From a virus, in IMG/VR virus record IMGVR_UViG_3300009002_000002, positions 1-57,928 of that record: a stretch of DNA of 57,928 nt; one strand, 5' to 3'. A program made the translations under genes and the position numbers. The notes beneath the pieces were generated by a model. It saw only the letters and a program-made list of their open reading frames with translations, ran no database searches and had not been told where the DNA came from. Of this stretch, positions 1 to 8,250 are shown piece after piece (position 1 is the stretch's first letter; every line of letters starts with the position of its first letter).

Positions 1-1043
1 AAGCCGTTATTAAGAGCAGGAGCGTAGTCAAGTACACCAGCCATTTGAAGAGCAGAAGCTACATCAGATGAACAGATTACGATGTTACCTTTACCACGGC
101 GAGTAGCTTTAGCAATTGCATTAGCTTCACGCTCGATTTGGAACATCAAGCCTTTGAACTTCTCAACAGACCAACGGCCATTTGAGTCAACATCTAGGTT
201 GAATACGCCTTTAGCGGCAGTACCGTCTTGACCACCAGCTTTAGCGGCAATATATACAGTACGAACAACTTCACGGTTGATTTCAGTAAGCAACTCAGCA
301 GAAAGCATATTAGCAAGTTCAGTTTCAGCGTCAAGACCGTGGATTGCTTTAAGGTCTTGTGCTAATTCTGAAGAGTACTCAGCTTTCAATGCACGAGATA
401 CAGCAGTTACAGCAACTTTGTCAATCTTGAATGACATTTCAGAGATTGCGTCATTTTCAGTAATCGGTGTAGCAGTATCAGCAGTGCCGTCAACATTAGC
501 GATTTCTGAACCACCTTGTGCTTCAGCTTGTGCTGTAGTACTACCAGTAGTTACAGTGAATCCACTTGCGATTTCACCAGTACCAGCATTCAGCGTGCCG
601 TCACCAGTTACGCCAGTGCCATCAGCATTCTTAGAAGCGTAGCCAGTTTTAACAGTGTCAAACAATGCTTCACCGCCTGAACCGTCCTGTGCGCCATAGT
701 TTGATTTCATAGCGAACACTAGTCCAGTAGGACCAGTCATTGGCTGAACACCAACGATATCGTATGCTACCAAGTTAGGCATTGCACGGCGTACAAGTGA
801 GATAAGTACAGGATCGTAAGTATCTACATTGCCAGTACCAGCACTTGATGTGCCCATGCTGTTAGTTGGAGCCGCTTCAGCAAGTACGCCAGTACTGCCT
901 AAGCTTGAACCTTCTCTAATAGAAGCTTCAGTGTTTTCCAAAAGAGTAGCTGTAACAGCCTCTTTGTGATTGTCAGAAATAGCGGGAAGAGCGGAATGCT
1001 CAAGCACTGGTGCCCACTTTTTCATTAGTTCTTCATTTCTCAT
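1..1043 (-). CDS. 23: Major capsid protein gp23 (C-terminus beyond window)
   Basis: Forms the hexameric shell of the T4-type head. The frame reads from ATG 1043 to the window edge: 347 residues are visible, and about 100-150 more are expected from the roughly 520-residue T4 length. The N-terminus starts MRNEELMKKWAPVLEH, the usual gp23 pro-region. A prohead-protease site LAE|A falls after Glu56 (nt 876), close to the T4 cleavage after Glu65, so the mature shell protein should begin at Ala57. The visible end reads VLDYAPALNNG, also gp23-like. A late-promoter box lies 38 nt upstream and a GGAGAA ribosome site precedes the start. It follows the scaffold and protease genes as in T4. Identification is from gene order and remembered family sequence. 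Confidence 0.95.
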   Translation of the reverse strand, partial: MRNEELMKKWAPVLEHSALPAISDNHKEAVTATLLENTEASIREGSSLGSTGVLAEAAPTNSMGTSSAGTGNVDTYDPVLISLVRRAMPNLVAYDIVGVQPMTGPTGLVFAMKSNYGAQDGSGGEALFDTVKTGYASKNADGTGVTGDGTLNAGTGEIASGFTVTTGSTTAQAEAQGGSEIANVDGTADTATPITENDAISEMSFKIDKVAVTAVSRALKAEYSSELAQDLKAIHGLDAETELANMLSAELLTEINREVVRTVYIAAKAGGQDGTAAKGVFNLDVDSNGRWSVEKFKGLMFQIEREANAIAKATRRGKGNIVICSSDVASALQMAGVLDYAPALNNG

Positions 1044-1080
1044 TATGGTTCTCCTTTATTTGAGATTTTTAACTTATTAC

Positions 1081-1088
1081 TATTTATA
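1081..1088 (-). promoter_or_regulatory. Late promoter box for gp23
   Basis: TATAAATA on the minus strand, 38 nt before the gp23 ATG, in the gap after gp22. It is identical to the T4 late promoter -10 element recognised by gp55-RNA polymerase. Confidence 0.8.
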
Positions 1089-1095
1089 AAATTTG

Positions 1096-2013
1096 TTATT
1101 TCGAAAAGCGGTTAAGCGATTGAGTGTACCTAGCGATAGATGGATCCATAGCAGGCGTTACTTCTTCCGCAGTCTCTTCTTGTAGAAGATCAGTTTCTTC
1201 TTCCTTAGCAACTGGAGCAGACTCTACAAAGTAGTTGTCTTTGATGGCTTCTAATTTCTTAGTGTAGTCATCAGTTGATTCGAAAGAAATACCTTCTGAG
1301 AGAACACGCAATTTTTCTGCTTGAGTGTCTGTTAATTCCTCAGAAACATTTTTGAATGCGACTTCTAGATCAGCTTGTGACTTAGCTTCTTTGATTTCCA
1401 TCATTTCTTCTACTAACTCATTATACTTAACTTTAGACTCTTCAAGAGCAACTTCAAGTTCAGCATTATGATCAATAGTTTCTTGATCGATTTCAAGGTT
1501 ATGCTCAGTTACAAGACCTTTGATGCTATCGAATAGAGATTCAGCAACTTCTACTTTAATGTTGCTTTCAACTGCTACTTGATTATCATCCATCCAGTTT
1601 TCGATAACATAATCTAGATACTGGTCTACTTTTTCTACAATTTCTTCAACAGACTTTTCAACTTGCTCTTGAAGATCGCTTTCAAATTTTTCTTCCAAAG
1701 TTGCTGTTTCCGCTAGGATTTTCTCATGTACAGCGGCTTCGAATACTGCTACAGCAGAAGATTTAAAGTCTTCAGAAAATTCTGAACCTTCAAACAAACG
1801 CTCTACAGCTTCTGACATTCCACCAGTTACATTGCCTTCTGGAGTTTTTTCTTCAGAATCCTTAGCAACTTCGCCTTTATCTTTCTTTTTTGCTTTCGAC
1901 TTGTCTGATCCGCCCTCTGGAGTTACGGGATCGGCTGCTACTGCATCAGTACCAGTCTCCTTCGCTTCCTCGAGGTCTAGATCAAGATCAACGCCTTTTT
2001 CTAATTCACTCAT
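1096..2013 (-). CDS. 22: Prohead scaffold core protein gp22
   Basis: Main internal scaffold on which the capsid assembles; it is later degraded by gp21. The 305 residues are very acidic and rich in Glu, Lys and Ala, with long helical, coiled-coil-prone stretches from about residue 80 to 260 and few aromatics, as expected for gp22 (269 in T4). The N-terminal 60 residues are a charged, Gly/Pro-containing linker. A protease-type site LFE|G occurs at Glu75. The gene lies between gp21 and gp23, with its own late box 41 nt upstream and an AGGAGAAG ribosome site. Position and composition support the call more than any motif does. Confidence 0.88.
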   Translation of the reverse strand: MSELEKGVDLDLDLEEAKETGTDAVAADPVTPEGGSDKSKAKKKDKGEVAKDSEEKTPEGNVTGGMSEAVERLFEGSEFSEDFKSSAVAVFEAAVHEKILAETATLEEKFESDLQEQVEKSVEEIVEKVDQYLDYVIENWMDDNQVAVESNIKVEVAESLFDSIKGLVTEHNLEIDQETIDHNAELEVALEESKVKYNELVEEMMEIKEAKSQADLEVAFKNVSEELTDTQAEKLRVLSEGISFESTDDYTKKLEAIKDNYFVESAPVAKEEETDLLQEETAEEVTPAMDPSIARYTQSLNRFSK

Positions 2014-2053
2014 TTAACTTCTCCTTTTAAAGTAATTAATGTGTCAATATTAC

Positions 2054-2061
2054 TATTTATA
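2054..2061 (-). promoter_or_regulatory. Late promoter box for gp22
   Basis: TATAAATA on the minus strand, 41 nt before the gp22 ATG, between the gp21 stop and gp22. Confidence 0.75.
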
Positions 2062-2067
2062 ATAATT

Positions 2068-2745
2068 CTATTTTGACAAAGAACGAACAAACTTCTCAAA
2101 CAAAGCGGCCGCTTTAATCTCTAACTCAGCAGTAGAGACTTTAGCAGTCTGTTTGATTTCTTCTTCGATCTCGTCAAATGTATTCGCTACTTCCCATGAA
2201 GAAGAAGCTACATCGTAAATCCAATCTACACCTTCCATCACTCCCTTAACGAAAGCATCTGGCGCTGATGGATCAGCTACAATATCCCCTGCGGTGGCTA
2301 ACATGAAATCTTTCTGTACTTCCATGATACCACTCTTATTCTGTTTGATAGAACCCATACCACGAGATGAAATACCAAGAGTGCCATCTTCATCCATGAT
2401 GTTCTTTACGATTTTGCCCATTGGCGTGTCCATTACTTTAGCACGACCAACGATATTAGCACCGTCTTGTCTTAACTCTGTGAACATATGAGATACACGA
2501 TCAAGATTAATCGTTGGACCTGCAGGGTGACCAAGTTCGCCATAGGCTCTTTTCTTCTCTACATATGTCTCGTTATATCTTTTTACTTCATTAGCAAGAA
2601 TCTCTTTAGGATACATACGACCATTACGGTTCTTGATGTCGCCTTGCATAATGATGCCTTCGATGAAGTAGTCTTTCTGACCATCTTCTTTGGCTTCACA
2701 GATATATTGTACATCTTCAACGATTTCTTTGATTAGTAAACTCAT
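2068..2745 (-). CDS. 21: Prohead core maturation protease gp21
   Basis: Serine protease that matures the prohead by cutting gp23, the scaffold and itself. The protein has 225 residues (212 in T4). Expected catalytic landmarks are visible: His73 in ELGHPAG, Ser126/Ser127 in GISSRGMG, and a downstream acidic segment GDIVADPSAPDA near residue 150. The N-terminal segment FIEGIIMQGDIKNRNGRMYP is typical of the family. An ICE|A sequence at residue 17 could be the self-cleavage site. It sits 9 nt after the gp68-like gene and appears to be co-transcribed with it, since no late box lies in the gap. Confidence 0.93.
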   Translation of the reverse strand: MSLLIKEIVEDVQYICEAKEDGQKDYFIEGIIMQGDIKNRNGRMYPKEILANEVKRYNETYVEKKRAYGELGHPAGPTINLDRVSHMFTELRQDGANIVGRAKVMDTPMGKIVKNIMDEDGTLGISSRGMGSIKQNKSGIMEVQKDFMLATAGDIVADPSAPDAFVKGVMEGVDWIYDVASSSWEVANTFDEIEEEIKQTAKVSTAELEIKAAALFEKFVRSLSK

Positions 2746-2754
2746 ATCTTCTTC

Positions 2755-3405
2755 CTATTTGCCTGCTGAGAATGCAAACTTAGCAACATCTTTAAATGTT
2801 CTGCTGTTGTCTAGCATATTCAACACTTTCTTTTGGTTTGTGCTGTTCAATTGTTTGATCATAGAAACAATCATAGAGGCAGTTGTTAAATCGACTTTTT
2901 GCTTTTTGCCGTCTTTAAACTTAACCTGACCAATGCTTTTAGTCTTAACAATTTTTTCTAAGTCTGAAAGAACGCCTTCTGTTTTGTAACCTTCTTCTAA
3001 CTCTTCGTCTTCTTCCGACTCGTCTTTCATTGCCATCTTAGTGGCAGTTGCGTACATAACATCAGTAGCTTTGTCACCGTAACGATCTTTGAACTCGCTC
3101 ATTTTTTTCTTGAGTTCTTTAACGATAACTTCACGCTTCTCTTTTTGAGCATCAGTCATCTCTGCTTCAGATACAGTGCCCTCTTGTACAGACTCATAAA
3201 CTTCTTCATCTTCGCCTTTTTGAAAGTCTGCGAGACGATTGCCAGATACATCAAGTACTTCTGCTTGCTTGTATCCATCTGGAAGTTCTTTAATATCTAC
3301 AAGGTGCTTATCTACAAAACTTTGAATACCTGCTGAAGTAGCAGAGTCGATTTCTCCTGTAGGCTTGCCGACTGTTTCTACTGTGAACTGCTTAAAAGAT
3401 TTCAT
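2755..3405 (-). CDS. Prohead core protein in the gp68 position
   Basis: 216 residues, acidic, between gp67 and gp21 where T4 has gp68 (141 residues), so probably an internal head-core protein removed by gp21. The N-terminus MKSFKQFTVE is a short amphipathic helix that I recall at the start of many head-core proteins in marine T4-like phages. Residues about 105-127 contain KDRYGDKATDVMYATATKMA, a helix I also recall as recurring in this phage group. Candidate protease sites are VQE|G at residue 75 and VSE|A at 80, both with Val rather than Leu/Ile at P3. Residues 130-145 are an acidic run. Homology to T4 gp68 itself is not evident from the sequence; the call rests on position and composition. 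Confidence 0.65.
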   Translation of the reverse strand: MKSFKQFTVETVGKPTGEIDSATSAGIQSFVDKHLVDIKELPDGYKQAEVLDVSGNRLADFQKGEDEEVYESVQEGTVSEAEMTDAQKEKREVIVKELKKKMSEFKDRYGDKATDVMYATATKMAMKDESEEDEELEEGYKTEGVLSDLEKIVKTKSIGQVKFKDGKKQKVDLTTASMIVSMIKQLNSTNQKKVLNMLDNSRTFKDVAKFAFSAGK

Positions 3406-3418
3406 TTTGATTCCTTTA

Positions 3419-3610
3419 TTATTCTGATTCTACTTCTACGCTTGCTTCTGCTTCAACTGGCTCGCCAGCTTCTGCGGGAGCGCCAAACATAGAATCGTAT
3501 TTTTGTCCGATAGCCGCTGTCATTTTATCCGCCATAATACCATTAAACGAGGATTCAAATGAACCAGCATCTTTATCCATCGCATTTTTAATCAAATCAC
3601 TAACACTCAT
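3419..3610 (-). CDS. 67: Prohead core protein gp67-like
   Basis: 63 residues; starts MSVSDLIKNAMDKDAGSFE and ends in an acidic Ala/Glu/Val-rich tail. T4 gp67 (80 residues) is likewise a small acidic core peptide precursor, encoded just after portal gp20 and needed for correct head shape. Here it follows gp20 in the transcription order and precedes the gp68-like and gp21 genes, with its own late box 24 nt upstream and an AAGGAG ribosome site. Called from size, composition and place. Confidence 0.75.
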   Translation of the reverse strand: MSVSDLIKNAMDKDAGSFESSFNGIMADKMTAAIGQKYDSMFGAPAEAGEPVEAEASVEVESE

Positions 3611-3633
3611 ATCTATCTCCTTACTTATATCTT

Positions 3634-3641
3634 TATTTATA
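3634..3641 (-). promoter_or_regulatory. Late promoter box for gp67/68/21
   Basis: TATAAATA on the minus strand, 24 nt before the gp67 start, in the 49-nt gap after gp20. It probably drives the gp67-gp68-gp21 unit, because no box is seen before the latter two. Confidence 0.75.
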
Positions 3642-3659
3642 TTTTATTACAATTACTGA

Positions 3660-5213
3660 TTAAAATCCGCCATCATCTGCAATATTATCTTCTGCATCTT
3701 CAGCATCTTCTTCATCTTGACTTATCTGATCTCTCATGGTTTCGATTTCATCTTCGTTCATCATGAGAACATTTTTTCTTACCCATTCTGCTGAGTAGTA
3801 CTTACCAACATAGTCGTCAATGTCTCGGAGAAGATTCAATCTTTCTCTCAAGACTTCACTTTCTTTCAATTCTTCAAAGTAGTTGTCTTGCATGAAATCA
3901 TATCTGATAGAGGCTTGAATCTCGCCCCACTCTTCAGGTTTAATGATTCCTTTGAGTATCAACTGCTTCTCAAGAACTTTATCAAACAGTGTAGAGAATC
4001 GTGATCTCAATCTGCTGATAAACTTACTAAACTTAATCTCATCTCTAGATATCTCTGTTGCTCTACCTAAAGAGAACCCAGTATCTGTTTCCATGCGAGA
4101 GATAGGCACATTCAGAGCCTTAAACAATCTCTTCTGGAAATATAATACATCGTCTAGTTCTCCTAGATTTTGACCACCAGGTAATGTAGTGATCTCTGTA
4201 CCTTTTCCGCCTTCTCTTCTTGGCAACCAAAAATCGTCAGTCATACTCATATGTCTACGATCATCTTTAACATCACCAGTACTTGCATCATAAACTAAGC
4301 GATTCTTGTGCTTAGTCATCATATCTCGTAGATACTGTTCTGCTTTCATCTTAGGCAGATTACCTACATCGATATAAAAAATTCTTCTTTCAGGCGCTCT
4401 AGATATTCTGTAAATAACTACAGCATCTTCCATCATTCTTAACTGATTTAAAGGTTTGATTGCCTTATGTAAGTTAGAGATGATTAATGAATTGTTCTCA
4501 TTAAGTAAACCTGAATTAGCATTTACAATTGAGTCTTTAGCAATCTTTAAGCCTTGCAGGTCAGAGTTGTTTCCTACTCCCTGCATACTACCACTTTGTG
4601 CTAAAAATCCTTTTTCACTGTAAACATAGTACTCGTTTTTTACTCTCTTATTTAAAAACTTATTGTTTCCAGATTGAACTGATCCAGATTGCTCTTTCTC
4701 AAACTCTCTAACTTTACGAATCTTTCTTGGATCGATATAGCGCAACTCTTGAATACCTTTTCGAGGTTGCTTAACATCAATCATAACATGGTAGTTGATT
4801 CTTCCATCAACATACCACTTTTGGAAAGTATCGTAACCAGTAGAAGAAAAGTCTAACAACTTCAATACAGTGTCAAACTCTTCTCTAATTTTCTTTCTGA
4901 TGTTGTCAGCTAAATCGACATCATCTGTAATACACTCAACAACTTTTTGATCTGACGAAATGCTAATCGCTTCGTTAACAATGTCATCAACTGCTTGTGA
5001 TACTTCTGGTTGCTGTAACATTCCTCTATATTTCTGTACAAGTTCTGCTTCTGATCTTGCACTACCTGCTAGGTCTAGATAGCTACTAGCGGCAGTACCT
5101 GTTGCCGCAATATCAATAGAGCCATCGTCAGCCTCTGGCGAGATGAAAGATGGTATGTTTTTTTCTTCCTTTTCGCCTTTGCGTTTGATTTCGAAACCAA
5201 ATAATTCAGCCAT
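3660..5213 (-). CDS. 20: Portal vertex protein gp20
   Basis: Dodecameric portal that nucleates head assembly and passes DNA. It has 517 residues (524 in T4). The beginning MAELFGFEIKRKGEKE and the internal stretches YVDGRINYHVMIDV, LRYIDPRKIRKVREFEK and WLPRREGGKGTEI are portal hallmarks of the T4 superfamily, including the region used for marine g20 diversity surveys. The C-terminus is strongly acidic (EEDAEDAEDNIADDGG), as often seen in this family. The gene lies between gp19 and gp67, as in T4. The 61-nt gap before it lacks a perfect late box and holds a hairpin instead. Confidence 0.96.
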   Translation of the reverse strand: MAELFGFEIKRKGEKEEKNIPSFISPEADDGSIDIAATGTAASSYLDLAGSARSEAELVQKYRGMLQQPEVSQAVDDIVNEAISISSDQKVVECITDDVDLADNIRKKIREEFDTVLKLLDFSSTGYDTFQKWYVDGRINYHVMIDVKQPRKGIQELRYIDPRKIRKVREFEKEQSGSVQSGNNKFLNKRVKNEYYVYSEKGFLAQSGSMQGVGNNSDLQGLKIAKDSIVNANSGLLNENNSLIISNLHKAIKPLNQLRMMEDAVVIYRISRAPERRIFYIDVGNLPKMKAEQYLRDMMTKHKNRLVYDASTGDVKDDRRHMSMTDDFWLPRREGGKGTEITTLPGGQNLGELDDVLYFQKRLFKALNVPISRMETDTGFSLGRATEISRDEIKFSKFISRLRSRFSTLFDKVLEKQLILKGIIKPEEWGEIQASIRYDFMQDNYFEELKESEVLRERLNLLRDIDDYVGKYYSAEWVRKNVLMMNEDEIETMRDQISQDEEDAEDAEDNIADDGGF

Positions 5214-5233
5214 ATTTTATCCTCTAACTCTCA

Positions 5234-5253
5234 GGGAGAGTTTATTCTCTCCC
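5234..5253. other. 7-bp hairpin between gp19 and gp20
   Basis: GGGAGAG and CTCTCCC form a perfect 7-bp stem around a 6-nt TTTATT loop. No U-run follows on the minus strand, so it is not a standard intrinsic terminator. It may attenuate transcription or protect the gp19 mRNA end. The loop and its flank read AATAAACT on the minus strand, a weak late-promoter look-alike for gp20. Confidence 0.5.
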
Positions 5254-5274
5254 CTTAAATTATCGTTATCAATT

Positions 5275-5829
5275 TTACTCGTTTGTACCGCCGTCTCCGG
5301 TGACACCACCAGAAACATTCCACCAATCATACTGGAAAGTAACATCGAATCTTTCGATGTCATCAGTTGTACTCCAGTCTGTAGTGATTGCACCGATAGT
5401 AGTCGGGAACAATCCGTTAAAGTTATAAGTTCTCAGTGGTCCACCAGTTTTTGAATACTGTGTGATCTGCGCTTGAGCCTTATACTCTGAAGCACTTGCT
5501 GTGCCTAATTGCGTAACATTTCCTTCGTGGGAATTGATTGAAGCCATCCATTCTTCCATAGCGTTACGGATAAGAAAGTCTTCATCGTTAATGATAGTTA
5601 CAGTCCACTCAGCGAATGTTCTGTCTCCCGCTACTTTGACCTTACGACCAAAGTATGGAATCTCAATTACGCCCATTGTTGCTTCTGGGATCTGTGCCGC
5701 CTGTACCATAAACGGTGTCTTTAAATCAGCAACTCCATTGATAGGATTAGTAATCGCTACTTGGAATAGTGATGCCTTGGCACCCCCGAAGGTCAGTTGG
5801 CTTTTAATTTCATTGATGTTGAAAGCCAT
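5275..5829 (-). CDS. 19: Tail tube protein gp19
   Basis: Hexamer-forming inner tail tube subunit. The protein has 184 residues (163 in T4). It begins MAFNINEIKSQLTFGGAKAS and contains FMVQAAQIPEATMG, IPYFGRKVKVAGDRTF and EWTVTIINDEDF, the conserved tube core. The C-terminus FDVTFQYDWWNV is followed by a short Gly/Thr tail. It follows sheath gp18 with a 32-nt gap that carries an AATAAATA late box and an AAGGAG ribosome site. The high expected abundance of tube protein fits a private promoter. Confidence 0.96.
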   Translation of the reverse strand: MAFNINEIKSQLTFGGAKASLFQVAITNPINGVADLKTPFMVQAAQIPEATMGVIEIPYFGRKVKVAGDRTFAEWTVTIINDEDFLIRNAMEEWMASINSHEGNVTQLGTASASEYKAQAQITQYSKTGGPLRTYNFNGLFPTTIGAITTDWSTTDDIERFDVTFQYDWWNVSGGVTGDGGTNE

Positions 5830-5855
5830 TGTTTATATCTCCTTGTTATTTAATA

Positions 5856-5863
5856 TATTTATT
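5856..5863 (-). promoter_or_regulatory. Late promoter box for gp19
   Basis: AATAAATA on the minus strand, 27 nt before the gp19 ATG and overlapping the gp18 stop codon; one base from the consensus. Confidence 0.65.
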
Positions 5864-8180
5864 AAGCCTGACCAACGATCTCATTGAACTCTACGCCTGA
5901 TCTAACAGCTACAAAGTTCAACTGGATGAAGTTGATAGAACGAGCTGGCTTGATATAAATATCGCCAACAAATTGGTTACCGTCGATAACGCTTTGACCG
6001 TTGTTTGATTCATCACAAACTACTTTAAAGTCATAGATGCCTCGTCTACCCTGTACATCTCTCAAGAATGGTTCAACCAAGTTTACAAATTGCGCTCTAG
6101 TGAACTCATCGTTAAACTCGAATAATGTTGATTTAGCCGCTCTACCAATAGTCTTTTCAAGAACAATAAACAATCTACGAACATTAATTCTATCGAATGC
6201 ACTAGTAACTCCTGTAAATGTCTTATCTCCAAACAGTACAGTACCTTGACCTGGTTGTGTAATTACTGGGTTAATACCTTTCTTGTATAGTAAATCTCTT
6301 TCTGCTTTATTAGGATTAACTTGCAATTTAACAACATTCTTAACATTACCTCTCTGATAGCCAGCAGGCGAGAACCATGGATCTCTTAGATCGTCTGTTC
6401 TAGCACAAAGACCAGCAATGTCTCCATTCAAAGGGATATAAGCGTATGTGTCGTTATACTTGTCATACTGATACTTATAACCACTATCGACAACGGAATA
6501 AGAACTTGATGTTAGATTACTAGCGAAATCTACGATATTAGCTACAGTCACATCAGCTAATTCAGGAGAGATGAACGCTACACAGTCTCTGCGAACATCA
6601 GCAACATTATCTACGATATAGTTAGCTAATGCATGAGTTTTCGCTTTACCTTGAAGTACAAAAGAAATATCTACATCAGCAGGATCCTTATAAAGATCAT
6701 AGCCCAATGCTAATTCGCCAATAGTAGCCGCAACTTCATCGTTACCGTCAGCACCACCAGTCATTATTTTACTTGATCTGACTAGCGTGAATCCTGTAGC
6801 ACCAATATCAGCATCAGAAATTTTAATCCAATTAGACTTTTGCTCTAGAACAGTTCTAGCATAGTTAGAAGAGCCATCAGGCTTAACAGCCGAAGGATCT
6901 TCTGAGAGTCCTTCATAAATCTCTAGGACTGCTCCTGCTGTGCCTGTTAGTTTTCCGTCTGCATCCTTAACAACTAAGTGTATAGATCCTGCACCAGGAG
7001 CACTATCGAATAAATCAGCATCTCCCCACTGCACATCATAATTATTATCTTGAATATTACCTACGATACCTTTAAATCTTTCAGTGAAGTTAACCGTTAT
7101 GCTCAGGTCAGTAAATGGTTTTAACTTAGAATCTGTGCTAGTCGTTGATGGTCTAGATGTAAGTAGAATATTCTTAGGCGATGCGTCTGTGTGAGCCTCA
7201 GCATCCGCAAGTGTTGCCGCTAATTTAAGAGCATCTGTAGTAGTTCCAGTAATAGAACCACCAGTAACGAAAGCTGAACCAGCTGAAGCTGTTACAGGAA
7301 TTACAAAATATGTTCTGCCGTCTACTAGACCGCCAATTACACCGGCTGTTTCAGCACTATACTGAACTGCTTGACCCTTAGTAAAGCCATGACCCGCAAG
7401 ATTGATTATGTTAGCATGAATTTTCTCAGCCGCATCAGATTGATCACCATCGATTACTATACCAGAATCACTCGTACCTGTAGGTGCCGCATCAGATTCG
7501 AAACTCTTAACTGTAGCATCTGTAGCAACAGTACCGCCTACTGTACTAGGAGCATTAGCTGATAAAGTCATTTCTTGTAACACATTGCTAGAACTATCTT
7601 TAAGAACAATCTTAGTGCCTTTCGTCAAAAGGTCTCTAGATACGCTACTGATCTCAGTAATGCTGGCTTGCTTTCTGCCCTCTAGTGAATCTGTGATAGC
7701 AATTTTACCCATAGCAAAATTACCACCACTTGGTCTTGTAGCATTAAATTTAACACCAGTATGACCACTACCACCTGTGTTGTCAACTAAGTCTGCTGAA
7801 CAATATGATACTTCAATAGAGTTTCCTAGAAGACCTTTATACTTAGCTTTGAATTGTTCGTCTGATTCCGAGGCTTCTGCAAGACCTGCAGTGTCTACAC
7901 GAGTTACATATAATGCATCGCTATATCCTAAGAAGTTTGCCGCGGTGTAGAATGTTTCTACATTAGACCATGTAGTTCCATAGGTCGCTCCGCTATAAAT
8001 TTTAACTGGTGCACCAAATCGATCCACTAGTTGTTGCTCAGAAGAGATAAGTACTCTTTCTCCTACTGGCCCCCATCGAAATACGCCTGCGATTGCGCCT
8101 TCGGTTGTACCAACCGCTGGAACTGCATTCGTAAGGTCGACTTCGCTGACATTAATGCCTGGACTTGTTTGAAAAGCCAT
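5862..8180 (-). CDS. 18: Contractile tail sheath protein gp18
   Basis: Forms the contractile sheath. It has 772 residues, about 110 more than T4 gp18. The start MAFQTSPGINVSEVDLTN and the C-terminal core (GAVFRWGP-type N-domain, LRDPWFSPAGYQRG, GINPVITQPGQGTVLFGDKT, NVRRLFIVLEKTIG, RRGIYDFKVVCDE) are canonical sheath sequence. The extra length lies in the exposed middle, where nt about 7255-7400 encode HGFTKGQAVQYSAETAG followed by GGLVDGRTYFVI, a module type also found in fibre proteins of this window. Late boxes lie 52 nt upstream and, within gp17, about 208 nt upstream; an AAGGAG ribosome site precedes the ATG. Confidence 0.97.
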   Translation of the reverse strand: MAFQTSPGINVSEVDLTNAVPAVGTTEGAIAGVFRWGPVGERVLISSEQQLVDRFGAPVKIYSGATYGTTWSNVETFYTAANFLGYSDALYVTRVDTAGLAEASESDEQFKAKYKGLLGNSIEVSYCSADLVDNTGGSGHTGVKFNATRPSGGNFAMGKIAITDSLEGRKQASITEISSVSRDLLTKGTKIVLKDSSSNVLQEMTLSANAPSTVGGTVATDATVKSFESDAAPTGTSDSGIVIDGDQSDAAEKIHANIINLAGHGFTKGQAVQYSAETAGVIGGLVDGRTYFVIPVTASAGSAFVTGGSITGTTTDALKLAATLADAEAHTDASPKNILLTSRPSTTSTDSKLKPFTDLSITVNFTERFKGIVGNIQDNNYDVQWGDADLFDSAPGAGSIHLVVKDADGKLTGTAGAVLEIYEGLSEDPSAVKPDGSSNYARTVLEQKSNWIKISDADIGATGFTLVRSSKIMTGGADGNDEVAATIGELALGYDLYKDPADVDISFVLQGKAKTHALANYIVDNVADVRRDCVAFISPELADVTVANIVDFASNLTSSSYSVVDSGYKYQYDKYNDTYAYIPLNGDIAGLCARTDDLRDPWFSPAGYQRGNVKNVVKLQVNPNKAERDLLYKKGINPVITQPGQGTVLFGDKTFTGVTSAFDRINVRRLFIVLEKTIGRAAKSTLFEFNDEFTRAQFVNLVEPFLRDVQGRRGIYDFKVVCDESNNGQSVIDGNQFVGDIYIKPARSINFIQLNFVAVRSGVEFNEIVGQA

Positions 8181-8231
8181 TGTTGATTTCTCCTTGTTTA
8201 TTTTGTAAGTTATAAACTTCTATATTCTCTA

Positions 8232-8239
8232 TATTTATA
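8232..8239 (-). promoter_or_regulatory. Late promoter box for gp18
   Basis: TATAAATA on the minus strand, 52 nt before the gp18 ATG, in the 70-nt gap after gp17. Confidence 0.75.
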
Positions 8240-8250
8240 ATAATAGTAAT

